64,000 nt of DNA from Microplitis mediator (lineage: Eukaryota; Arthropoda; Insecta; Hymenoptera; Braconidae): assembly GCF_029852145.1 (NCBI RefSeq), contig NC_079971.1, positions 2,418,001 through 2,482,000 of the forward strand, read 5' to 3'. Shown in pieces: positions 32,269-42,400 of this stretch. The translations under genes were made by a program, and so were the position numbers. Position 1 is the stretch's first letter, and each line of letters starts with the position of its first letter. Under the pieces are notes generated by a model. That model was not told the origin of the DNA and did not search any database. It saw nothing but the letters and a program-made list of their open reading frames with translations.

Positions 32269-33103
32269 AGGTAACCCGAAAATCGGACCAAAACCAATAA
32301 CTTTCCTTTTTTTGAAAATTTTCAATTTTTTTAGCGGGAAGTTTAAAATTATAATACTCTCATTACTGTAAAAGAGTATTTGTAAAAGCATATTATTTGC
32401 ATCAGTTTTCATAAAATAATCTCCAGCTCATTAAACTTAAGCTCTTCCGTATACCCTGGAAAAAAATTAAACCTACGTAATTTCCCACTGGACCTGCACA
32501 TCAAATACTCAAGCTTTGCTCTGTACATAATAGTTTTCGAAAATAACAATAAAAAAATAATAAAATCGTATCGCTTGTAAATAATATCCAATCAATAAAT
32601 TTTATTTAACTGTGAAATTTCTATTAAAAAAAAAAAAAAAAAAAAAAAGTTGCATTGCTTTGTACATGACAACTTGATGGCGTCAACGAGCCGTGAAAGT
32701 GCAATTCTCTCAACATCGACGTCATCAAAGTACCTGCGCTAGGAAAATTGTTAAATGGACAAAAAATAAAAAATAATAAAGGAGAAAAAAAAATATATAT
32801 AAAATCATACGATAACATATAAAACGTTTGGCTCATCATTTCTCCAGCATTGATTAATCGAAACACATCAAGTTTGACCTGATAACACAAGATAAATGAT
32901 CCAGATGGATCGGACGCCTAGTATAGTTCCGATAGTCTGACATGATGAACGAGTAGTTGTAATAAAAAAAAAATCTAAATAAATCTACTATTTTTATTGT
33001 AGAGAACATTAAATATATTATTGATTATTTTTATATGTTAACTAATTTCGTAAGAACGTTTACAGTCAAAATATTTTTAATTATTTTATTTTTATAGTAA
33101 AAT

Positions 33104-33690
33104 ATTTATTTATTTATTTAACGCCAATCGGCAATATTCAATAACAATCTACATATAATATGAAAAGGGAATAACAAGCGAAATAACGCTTTAAGCGATG
33201 GATTGAAATATAGCTACACTAAGATAATAAAAACAGACAGATAAAAAGATAAAAAGATTGCACGTGGAGGGGTTTGTAGTTAGCCGTTGTATTCCAGTAT
33301 CAGCTTTTTGACAGACGTCCTGAAGGATGGGTCGGGACAACCAAATAAGTTCACATCCGAGCAGATAGCATTGACCGTGTTAGATATTCTGTTGATAGGC
33401 CCAAATCGGACATAGTTTTTGGAGGATTTTGTAGTATTTAATAGCCGACTATGTCGTAGGCCCGTTTTGGGGCAGATAAATTTAAACTGTTCAAGTATTT
33501 CTGGGGAGCCAATATTGATAATTTTTTTTTAAATTCAAGTATTCTGTTCCTAATAGTGTCCTCTAGCCGGAGAAACTCAAAAAATCCCTGGAAAATATTT
33601 CTTTTCTTATTATAAGCTATTGAGTCCTGATTTTTATGGATTTTTTCTTTAATTTCTCCGGGGGAGATGTAGTTTGGTTCCTACACTGTC
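33104..33690 (-). mobile_element. LINE (non-LTR retrotransposon) 3′ fragment
   Basis: On the minus strand the coding remnant reads YISPGEIKEKIHKNQDSIAY, then FLRLEDTIRNRILEFKKK, PEILEQFKFICPKTGLRHSR, NYVRFGPINRISNTVNAICS and LFGCPDPSFRTSVKKLILEY, with a stop at 33280. This is the region after the reverse-transcriptase domain typical of insect LINE ORF2 proteins. About 175 bp of 3′ untranslated sequence ends in a TAAA tail (plus-strand TTTATTTATTTA near 33109). The copy is 5′-truncated at about 33690. A related copy lies at 46309. Confidence 0.75.
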
Positions 33691-33699
33691 AAAAATTGG

Positions 33700-33940
33700 G
33701 AGTGAATTCGGAGTGATTACGGATTTATATCCAAATTCATTCCGCCACTCGAAGCCCCGGAGTTTCAAAAAACAATCACGGAGTGATGTGAATTTTATTT
33801 AAATCTGAATTCTCTCCGATTTGAAGTTCGAAACCAAAGCGAACTCACGCAACTCGCCTTGGTTTCGACTTAACTGGTCTTACTTAGTCACGATTTAAGA
33901 CGACCAAGTCTACACCAAGTTTTATGTTTGACCCGGGAAG
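33700..33940. repeat. CGGAGTGAATTC repeat
   Basis: Motifs GAGTGAATTCGGAGTGATTA and their inverses (GAATTCTCTCCGATTT). Related sequence flanks the ATGGTAACC element at about 10020–10137 and 11289–11343. Confidence 0.45.
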
Positions 33941-33943
33941 ATG

Positions 33944-34534
33944 CACTGAGACAACAATTTATCAAATATTAATAAAATTTATCAATATTAAGTAAACGGT
34001 TTACTTCCATTGTTTCCAAATAAACCATTATCAAATATCAATGAACGGTTTATTAAATATCAATAAACGTGTTTATTTAATATTGATGAACAATGTATCA
34101 AATGTTAATAAACACGGACACAAATATCAAAATTATAAATAATTTCTGCAAGTCCCATTTTCTTAATAATTCGACCATAGCACTTTATTTTGTATCTTTA
34201 GTTATTATTTAAACACGCAAGAAAACAATTTATTAATAGTAACAGGTCTATAAAGCAGTATGTTAGGTTAGGAGATATGACGTCTGAAAACTGTACAAAT
34301 CTCACATATCAATAATTGATACGTTTATCAAATATTAATAAACTTATACTAAATATTGATCAGCGACCTATCAAATGTTAATACGATTTACTAATATTTA
34401 GTCGATGTAGAAGATCAATATTTAATATATGTACAGGCTAATATTTAATAAATAAAGTCGAATATTTAATATACATAATTTATCAAATGTTAATAAATCA
34501 TTTTATCAAATGTTAGTAAACTTTTTTCTCAGTG
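33944..34534. mobile_element. Element with CACTGAGA termini, filled with TATCAAATATTAATAAA units
   Basis: Left CACTGAGACAACAATTTATC and right AAACTTTTTTCTCAGTG are inverted. The interior holds more than a dozen copies of TATCAAATRTTAATAAAC on both strands. Confidence 0.65.
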
Positions 34535-34596
34535 TGGTGTCTCATCCTGCCCCTCCCCTACGATCTTTATGATGAAAAAGTACATTGATAAACTTA

Positions 34597-35287
34597 CCCT
34601 GATTACACAACTGAATTCGACCGAATTAAAAATTTTAACTCTGTTATATTCTGTCGAATTCTGCAAAACAGAATTCAACTGAACTTAAAATATGAATTTG
34701 AATTAAACAGAATAAAACCGATTTAAAAATTTCAAATTCGTTTTAATTCAGTTTAATTCGGATTTAGAACCAGAATTTGGAGAATTATTTTCGAATTAAT
34801 CAGAATTAAACCGAATAGAATTATTTAAATTCTTTGTAATTTGGACAAATTCTGGTTTTCCTGCTGAATTAGACAGAATTAATTTCTAAGTTAGGTACCG
34901 AATTAACAGAATTTATCTGAATTAAATAGAATGAAAAATTTAATTCTGTTATATTCTGTCGAATTTTGCAAAACAAAATTTAACTGAATTAAAAATTTGA
35001 ATTTGAATTAAACAGAATAAAACCGATTTAAAAATTTCAAATTCGTTTTAATTCAGTTTAATTCGGATTTAGAACCAGAATTTGGAGAATTATTTTCGAA
35101 TTAATCAGAATTAAACCGAATAGAATTATTTAAATTCGTTGTAATTTGGACAAATTCTGGTTTTCCTGCTGAATTAGACAGAATTAATTTTTAAGTTACG
35201 TACCGAATTGACAGAATTTATCTGAATTAAATAGAATGAAAAATTTAATTCTGTTTAATTCGATTGATTTCAGTTGTTTAATCAGGG
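34597..35287. mobile_element. MITE with CCCTGATTA termini, copy 2, internally duplicated
   Basis: Same termini as the 25-kb copy. The block 34640–34940 recurs almost unchanged at about 34950–35250, roughly doubling the length. Confidence 0.75.
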
Positions 35288-35289
35288 TA

Positions 35290-37990
35290 AATAGCTCGAA
35301 GATACGGTTAATTCACAGTATTAGTCAATATTTTCGTTGTCTAAAAATGGTTTTATATTTGCATGCTTTCTAAAGACAATTTATTAATATCTATTATGAT
35401 GATTGCAAATTATCATGATATGCATTGATAGTGAATAAGGAATCGCAATTTAGTAGTTTTTCATGTTTAAATAAATAACATTATTTAACTTTTTATTCAT
35501 ACACCGGAAACATGCTACAAGAATCGACTTGTGTTCACGTTCATCTACCGCGTTCTGGCCAATTTCCATATGCAAAACGATGCTGTCGTCGTCGTAGTCG
35601 TTATATTCGTGGCTACCGGGACGATAGATATATATCACATACATAGTAGCGGGCGCAACTTGTTTCGATCAGGGTACAAAGTAGACCGGATATATGTATA
35701 TGCCTCGACTATATTTTACCTTTCAGATATGTTTTACTTTAAAGAAACTATATAAGATCACACTAAGAAATGACATCTACACATGTTTCTATACATATTT
35801 ATTTATATCTTACATATCAAGTATAGAGTTTAGAAAAAAAAAAAAACCAAAGATGAAACATCAAACTTTTGAGAAGTGTTATACAAGTAAAGTTAGAAGG
35901 AGTTTCGAAGCATGTTCTAGCTAATTTTTATTACTTTTATACTTTAGTAGAAATAAAAATAAATTTAGTTCTTGTATTTGTCCTCATTATAAATTTTCAT
36001 AGAATTTTAATGATACTTGAGTTAGCCGACGTCTAATGTTTTTTTTTAAACGATAAATTATAAAAAAAAAAAAATATTCATAAAATTGCACCTACAGATT
36101 TTCGAGTTTTCTACATGCGCATGTTTTTAGATTTTTTGTTTTTTGTAATTGATTTGTTGAAAAAAATCTGGAAACCGCCTGACCCTGCGGGCCAGCCTCA
36201 AAACTTCCCGCTGTTTTCGAGCTCAGGAGGCTCGGAAACAATATTACTTGTGAAATTTCGAGCTCAAAAATTTGTTAAGCCGGTAAGACATACCTTCATT
36301 CATACTTGTCATTCTCAATTTATATAGCTCATTTTTTTCCGTGTGGCATAGTGATATCCGCAAAATATTTCTTACCGTGTAGAACTCATTCATTCTCATA
36401 AAATCTCTATAGGAATTTACGAGAATCTATTGGATTCTACGAAATTTTCTAAACAAGGCTCCAAAATTCGCTTTTGATTTCCTTTTATGGAACAGATCAA
36501 AAACAGCTTAAAATTTTTATAAAAGATCAAAAACAGATTGACTAGTTCATATACAAACCAATTCGTCCAAATGCAGGTCAGTTAAACTAAAATCAGATAA
36601 AATTTTCAAACCGGGCACTGTCGAGCGCAATATTTTGAAATGTAAAATTTAACCAAATAATTCAAGTTCTATACTGTGATATTAAATTGCCCAAACATAT
36701 GTTATGCTCATGAATATAATCGAGATGTTGATACAATGACAAAAAATAAAGTATATTCATATTGTGAATACGTAATTTAAATATATGATTGAATAGAATA
36801 CTAATTTAGATCTTTATATATTATTTCCAATAACGAATAATTTCAGTTATACCCCATCTATATATTTATATAGTATATATCTAAGCGTAACGAGACCATA
36901 TTCATTGGTATTCTAGAATCGAGAACACTCAGTACGTGCCTGACACAAGGGTGTCTAGCAAATGCAATTACTGCGATGGTCTCAATTACCGATCTGCGTC
37001 AGCAATTGTTGTTAAAAGCAAACTAGCTAACGCAGTAATCTTCAAAAAAGATTAAAAAATGGCTCTGCAGTTTTATATTTTTTGCATAACGTTTAATAAA
37101 AAAAAAAAAGTGTTATATACAAAATTTCATGCTCGCAACAGTAAAATAAAAATTTTATTTAATTAAATTTACGTTATACTGTTATCGAGTGCTCTTTTTA
37201 AAATACCATGCAATCGAGTATTGAAAAAGAAAAAAAATATATAGAATACTGTGGGGCGAATGGGCATGCGTCGGAGGTTTTGTTTTGTCCTGACCTAGCA
37301 TCCACTCGAGCTTCGCAACCAAGTCCACCGCACCCTTTGTATAAAATTCAACCCCTATTTCCCACTATACTAACTGCCAACATACCCCGATACCTATTAT
37401 TTACATACGAACAATTATTTTTAACACACTTTTATTCATTCAATATTTAAAAAAAAAAAACTTTTTTTTTTGCCAGTAGATTTTTATTTCAATTCGAAAA
37501 ATTTGTAATTTTACAGGTAAATTATTTTTTAGAGAAAAGATTAATTGAGTAAGCATTCATTTTATTAAATTTAATTACGAGATTAAAATATTATTTTCCA
37601 AAAAAACAAAAATTCATAATTTTTTTTTTAACTTTTAATTTTATTCGTATAAAGTTATAAAAACACTAGAAAAAAACCGTCTGGCAGCTGGAATAAAAGC
37701 AGATTTCTCGTAATGTTACTTTAGACCCCAGTGAAATCGGTAAAAATGATCATTGGATAAATAGTAAAAAAAGCAAATTAAAGTTTATGTTATTCAGCTC
37801 CAATTTCTTTACAAAAAAAATTAAGATCTTTCTCGATTTTTTTATATTTTAGAAATTTTCAAAATTCTAGAGCGATTTTTTAAATTTAAATTTTTCAGCT
37901 CAAACTTATTGAGTTTTTTTTCTTTACCACATACTAACTTTCAAAATCGAAATTTTTTTATAGTTACCCTAATATATATATAAATATATA
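35290..37990. other. Intergenic DNA, no supported gene
   Basis: 36010–36160 is a partial ATGATCCTGA-type unit that runs straight into a start fragment of the GGGAAGTT repeat (36170–36265). 37208–37450 is an ATG-initiated 80-codon frame in somewhat more balanced sequence, but it has no signal, domain or splice support. Confidence 0.4.
36341..36379. mobile_element. Terminal scrap of the CACGGTAAG family
   Basis: A roughly 35-bp piece, GCATAGTGATATCCGCAAAA followed by TATTTCTTACCGTG, matches the right end of copy A (3184–3215). Confidence 0.55.
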
Positions 37991-38129
37991 TTCATTTTTG
38001 AACCAATGATACAGTGCAAAACGTTGGGAATAAATTCGTACTATCTAAACATGAATAAGTGAAAATAAGTGAATATTCACTAATTCCAAGTGCAAACCGA
38101 ACCACTAATTTCAAAAAGTAGAAACCAAG

Positions 38130-38564
38130 TAAAATTGTATGCATAGATGATTCAACCATTGCGGGAATAGTAACATTGGCGACAGTTGTCGCGGACGCCA
38201 CAATGTCAGTATGGCCGTCGAGCCCTTACTGCGTTGCCGTATCCAAAATGTTTTGGGTAGATAAACCTAGTCTAACGACATCTATATAGTTTTGGTAGTA
38301 ATACGATAGTATACATTGATTGACACGCCAGAAATTATGGCGGGAAAAACTAGTAGCATTGTGCCGTCGGGCCATGCTGTTTCGCCGTGCCTGCTATGCA
38401 TACGTGTGAGCAATACAATAGCTCCAGTACTATACAGTATAGTAAATAACGCCATACTTCTGGGACTCGTTACAATACTGTCTTGGAATATTTCACATAC
38501 TATTTTAGTATCTGCCTTGAGACCATACCAGCATGGTGTTGAACGCCATGCATTTCTTACCGTG
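38130..38564. mobile_element. CACGGTAAG-family transposon copy B (left-truncated)
   Basis: Begins within the element at AAAATTGTATGCATAGATGA and runs to the intact right terminus TTTCTTACCGTG. A half-palindrome of the CTCTCTAAACATG family adjoins the broken end. Confidence 0.75.
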
Positions 38565-38619
38565 CAGTAAGCTAATAAAAACTTTTAATAAATCAAACTG
38601 AACATCCCAAGGTTATATA

Positions 38620-38890
38620 GTACATGGAGAAATTATTCGTGTTTGCAATGCTGTGAATAGTATAGTCGGGCCATGCTGACCACCTGCCGAAATTTAAATG
38701 AACGCGTGGAAAAATTACTGTGGCCATAGTAAAATTGACAACAATATGATCACAAATTACTGCATCTATTGTAAATTTTACTATGGATTCAGTAATTTTT
38801 CCACTCGTTTATTTAAATTTCTGCAGGTGTCAACATGGTCCGCTTTACTATGACACCACAACATTTCAAACAAGAATAATCTCTCTGTAC
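38620..38890. mobile_element. Palindromic MITE with GTACATGGAGAAATTATTCG arm
   Basis: The left arm (ATTATTCGTGTTTGCAATG...CTGACCACCTGC) mirrors the right arm (GCAGGTGTCAACATGGTCCG...AATAATCTCTCTGTAC), with further AAAAATTACTG / CAGTAATTTTT pairs inside. Confidence 0.65.
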
Positions 38891-38911
38891 ACGGTATCGA
38901 ATCTTGGTATG

Positions 38912-39079
38912 TACACGGAGAGAAATGTCAAGTAAATATGCCTATGCGGCATAGTAATTATTACATTACTCTATAGTTTGTATAAGTAGTCACATAAGAG
39001 CGGCGTAACACAAACTATAGAGTAATGTAATTATTACTATGCTGCATAGGCATATTTACTTGACATTTCTCTCCGTGTA
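38912..39079. mobile_element. 168-bp near-perfect hairpin MITE (TACACGGAGAGAAATGTCAA)
   Basis: Two arms of about 70 bp are complementary apart from about one mismatch (ATGCGGCAT against ATGCTGCAT), with a loop of about 28 bp. The terminus resembles the ATGGTAACC element at 10138. TA at both ends may be the target duplication. Confidence 0.85.
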
Positions 39080-39362
39080 TTTTGTGGTAATAAGTACATT
39101 TGGAAGAACAACTTGGGCAAAATTGTCTGCAAATCCTTTTTAACATCAACCATACAATCAAAATTTCTAAAATCAAATTAGTTCACGAAATTTAACAATT
39201 ATAGCAGAATATTTTTGCCTAATTTTGCTAGGCCTTTGAAAATTATTTTCTTTACGAGAACAAAATACTAGGTATTAGATAATTACTTAGAACTATCACA
39301 ACTATATTCGATCTCCAATGGGAATAGTTAATATCAATAGGAACAATGTATGTAATTTTACG

Positions 39363-40068
39363 TTAATAAAGTGTATTACCAATAAAAGTCATTGCATCAC
39401 TGACATTGTCAACTCGAGTTCTATTTAATAATCCAATGATGTAATTTTTGAATAAGAATTTTGAAATTGTCAGTTCTGTAGATAAATTCATCCATTGAGC
39501 GAGAATGCGATAACAATTAACGTCTATACCATCTGGTAATTCAGTAAAGTTGTTATTCAACCGTGCGTGCGGCTGAAGTTGATTCGGGGAAATCGGAATT
39601 GAATAACCGTGAAGATTTTTTAATTTATCAGGGAACGATGTACTGTTGTTGTCATTCAATGTACGCAATTTACCACGTCCTTGATCCAGATCATTATTGT
39701 TTTTTTTTTTTTTTTTTTTTTTTTTTTCAGTTTAAGTGAATCATAAGTAAAGATAATTTTTTTTCGCTTTCAAATAAATCAACAACTATTGCGACAATGT
39801 TAACGCTGTTGTGTTGCCAGAATTTAGCAAGTAGTTAGAGATAGTCAAGATCAGTGAAGTGGGTAATCCAAATGGTTATTGAAGCTGTTGAACGCAAACA
39901 GTTATTACCGTAAAATATTTGCCATTGAGACGGTTGGATATTTTGTGCTCTATTTAAGATTCCTAAGATATTATATAGTTTATGATAATTTGCTATGGTT
40001 GATTGGGTATTTGGCAGTTTCGCTTCTGCAGAACCCATGGTTCGGTTATGATAACTGGGTGATAACAT
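39363..40068 (-). pseudogene. Ionotropic receptor pseudogene fragment
   Basis: On the minus strand, IR-like sequence runs from about LPNTQSTIANYHKLYNILGI through an in-frame TAA at 39837–39835 to LLAKFWQHNSVNIVAIVVDL. A frame change follows, then an A-tract (27 T on the plus strand, about 39700–39727), and it resumes at FPDKLKNLHGYSIPISPNQL and LPDGIDVNCYRILAQWMNLS, closing at 39363. These blocks align in order with the ligand-binding half of the intact IR at 42401–45358 (FPIKLNNLHQYPISVSMYQA; GARGIDVEAIRYLSTWINFT). No membrane segments follow, so the channel half is gone. It lies 2.3 kb downstream of the intact gene on the same strand and looks like a decayed tandem duplicate. Confidence 0.75.
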
Positions 40069-40387
40069 TTCTGAGCATTTAAAATTAGGTTAGATTTTTT
40101 GTATCCGAAATATAGGTCATTTCTCATCTATTGGTATTTTTTGTTTTAAATTTAATATTTTTTGTTTAAATATTAACGTTGCTCGATCATGTTTTACTCT
40201 ACTACTGAGTAATTTTTTAAAAGTCTTATTTTTAATCGATTATTATGAATATTTCATCTTAATCTATTAATTTTTACTCCATACGATTAATTTTTACTCC
40301 CCAATATACCATTCTTTTAAACCCATTAACTTTTTGATGAAAAACTGCTTATAACTCGAATAAATTTTCTTATCTATGGAAGTAATT

Positions 40388-41380
40388 CCCGGGTCGAAAA
40401 ATTTGATCTGATTTTAGTCTAACTGGACGGTATTTGGACTACTTGGTCTGTTATTAAACTTCTATTAAATTTTTAATCTGTTTTTGATCTACCCGGACCG
40501 AAAAATTTGATCTGATTTTAGTCTAATTGGACTATTTGATCTATTTTTGATCTTTTACAAAAATTTTAAGCTGTTTTTGATCTGTTGTTTTAAAAAACAA
40601 TTGCATTACGAGCAGACAAAACTAGATTAATTCTTAAACTTTGAAAAATTTTAGTTCTGAAAATTTGCAAGGACTAAACTAGATTAAATCATGGACTTGT
40701 AATATTTTTATTTATGGGCAATATTTATAAAAAATATATGAAGTTACAGAATTGATTATGTTTTGTTTACTATTTATTTAGTGTCTTTTGTTAAAAAATG
40801 TCGCCAGTTAATGAAAGTTTTACAGCTTTATGTTTTAGTTGTCTTCACTGAATATCTATAGTTTTGAATAAAAATAATGAAATAACTCTTAAAATGTCAA
40901 GAAATTTTCCTTATTTACTGGATAAAATCGAAAATATTTTGGCATTAGAAACCATCAAAATTCTTGTGACATCTTATTACGGAAGCGCATTAGCATATTT
41001 CAAATATCAAGATAATTAAAATAAATTTATGGATCTATATTATTATTATTATTTATATTTGTAAAAAGTCCTGTTTTTGATCTGAAAGCGATGAAAAACA
41101 GACTAAAAATTATAGTAAATCAAGTCTGTTTTTGTCCTTAAAAACAATCGAACACAGACCATGAATTGTAATAAAATAGTCTGTTTCTAGTCTAAACGCG
41201 ATTTAAAACAGACTAAATATCATACGAAACTAAGTCTGATATTGGCCTGGATAAGGAATAGTACGGGCAAAAACAGATTAAATTCTTATATAAAATAAAT
41301 ACGATTTATAAACTTAAATTCAAGACAAAATATTTGAATTTATCATTTTTTTTAAAACAGATCTAATTTTTTGACCCGGG
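40388..41380. mobile_element. Element with CCCGGGTC termini and GATCTGTTTTTGATCT units
   Basis: Left CCCGGGTCGAAAAATTTGAT and right CTAATTTTTTGACCCGGG. Units such as AAACAGACTAAA and TCTGTTTTTGATCT repeat at both ends, with about 350 bp of unrelated AT-rich sequence in the middle. A fragment of the unit array lies at 36485–36600. Confidence 0.65.
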
Positions 41381-42400
41381 TTTTTGCTCTAAACTGCAGA
41401 ATAATATTTCAGTAGTCTCCGTTAATCTTCGATTAATATCGGCTTCAATTAAATGTCTTATATTTTGCTCGCGACAACTTACATGTTACGCACACAAACG
41501 TAGGGTTGGAAAAAAAGACGATTTCTGTATCTCTCTATAACTTAATATTTATTTTAAAATTAAAAAAAAATTTTGTATCTTTTCTTGTTCAACACAATAA
41601 GAGTAATTTTTTTTTTTTATTCTTTTTCAAAATATTTATTATAAGTCATATTCTAAGGCAATTATATGGTTTTTAGATTTTTTGTGAAAATTCCAGCCTA
41701 TTAATTGTAATTCAATGTAAATTTTATAAGTTGAGTCATCAACTTTTTATCATAACCTACGAGTAAAAATTGAAAAATTGAACATGGCAATATTCATACG
41801 AAAATTCTTTCCGTGTACTTGCTATCTACTGTATTTATATTTTATCACTACGGTATTTAAACAGCATTGTGAAAACCGCACGGGAAATTATTGGTTATAA
41901 GTTATAACCTATTTATTAAAAACTAAATCAATATGCCGCTTAAATTCAAAGCTGTTTAAATAACTCACTAAGTTATCTATTTCATCACTTTAATAACTCC
42001 AACTAGTATTACTACTATTAATAATTGTGCAATCAATAACACCATTATCAATGCAACCTATTATTATAACCACAATAACAAATGTGTTTATGACGCCTCA
42101 GATAATTTTTTCGTAGCTGTCAAAAGCAAGTTCAGTTTAGCTACTGTCATTCCAATATGTGACATGGATTCGACCATACAATAACCACCAATTTTGAATG
42201 ATTTACGGTAAACTGATGGCCCAATGTGATTCGTCATTTCACTTTAGTGATATTATTGAACGAGGTACGGCCATGACAGCCCGATAAATACTATACTACC
42301 GCTTATACTCGGCTATCAACAAAATGATTCATTGTTGTATAGATAAATTACCAAAAAATAGTATACGTTTTTAAAATGTATGATAAAAATCTGGATAGTT

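Larger units (their letters stand above)
30628..32345. repeat. Dispersed GGGAAGTT repeat, copy 2, with two nested elements
   Basis: Starts near GCCTGAGCCTGAGGACCAGC and ends AGCGGGAAGTTTAAA, matching the 6838–7650 copy. It is enlarged by insertions at 31055–31765 and 32014–32268. Confidence 0.6.

Noticed and set aside
37208..37450. ATG-initiated 80-codon frame in more balanced sequence
   Set aside because: No signal peptide, domain, splice context or repeat relation; kept only as a note in the intergenic entry.
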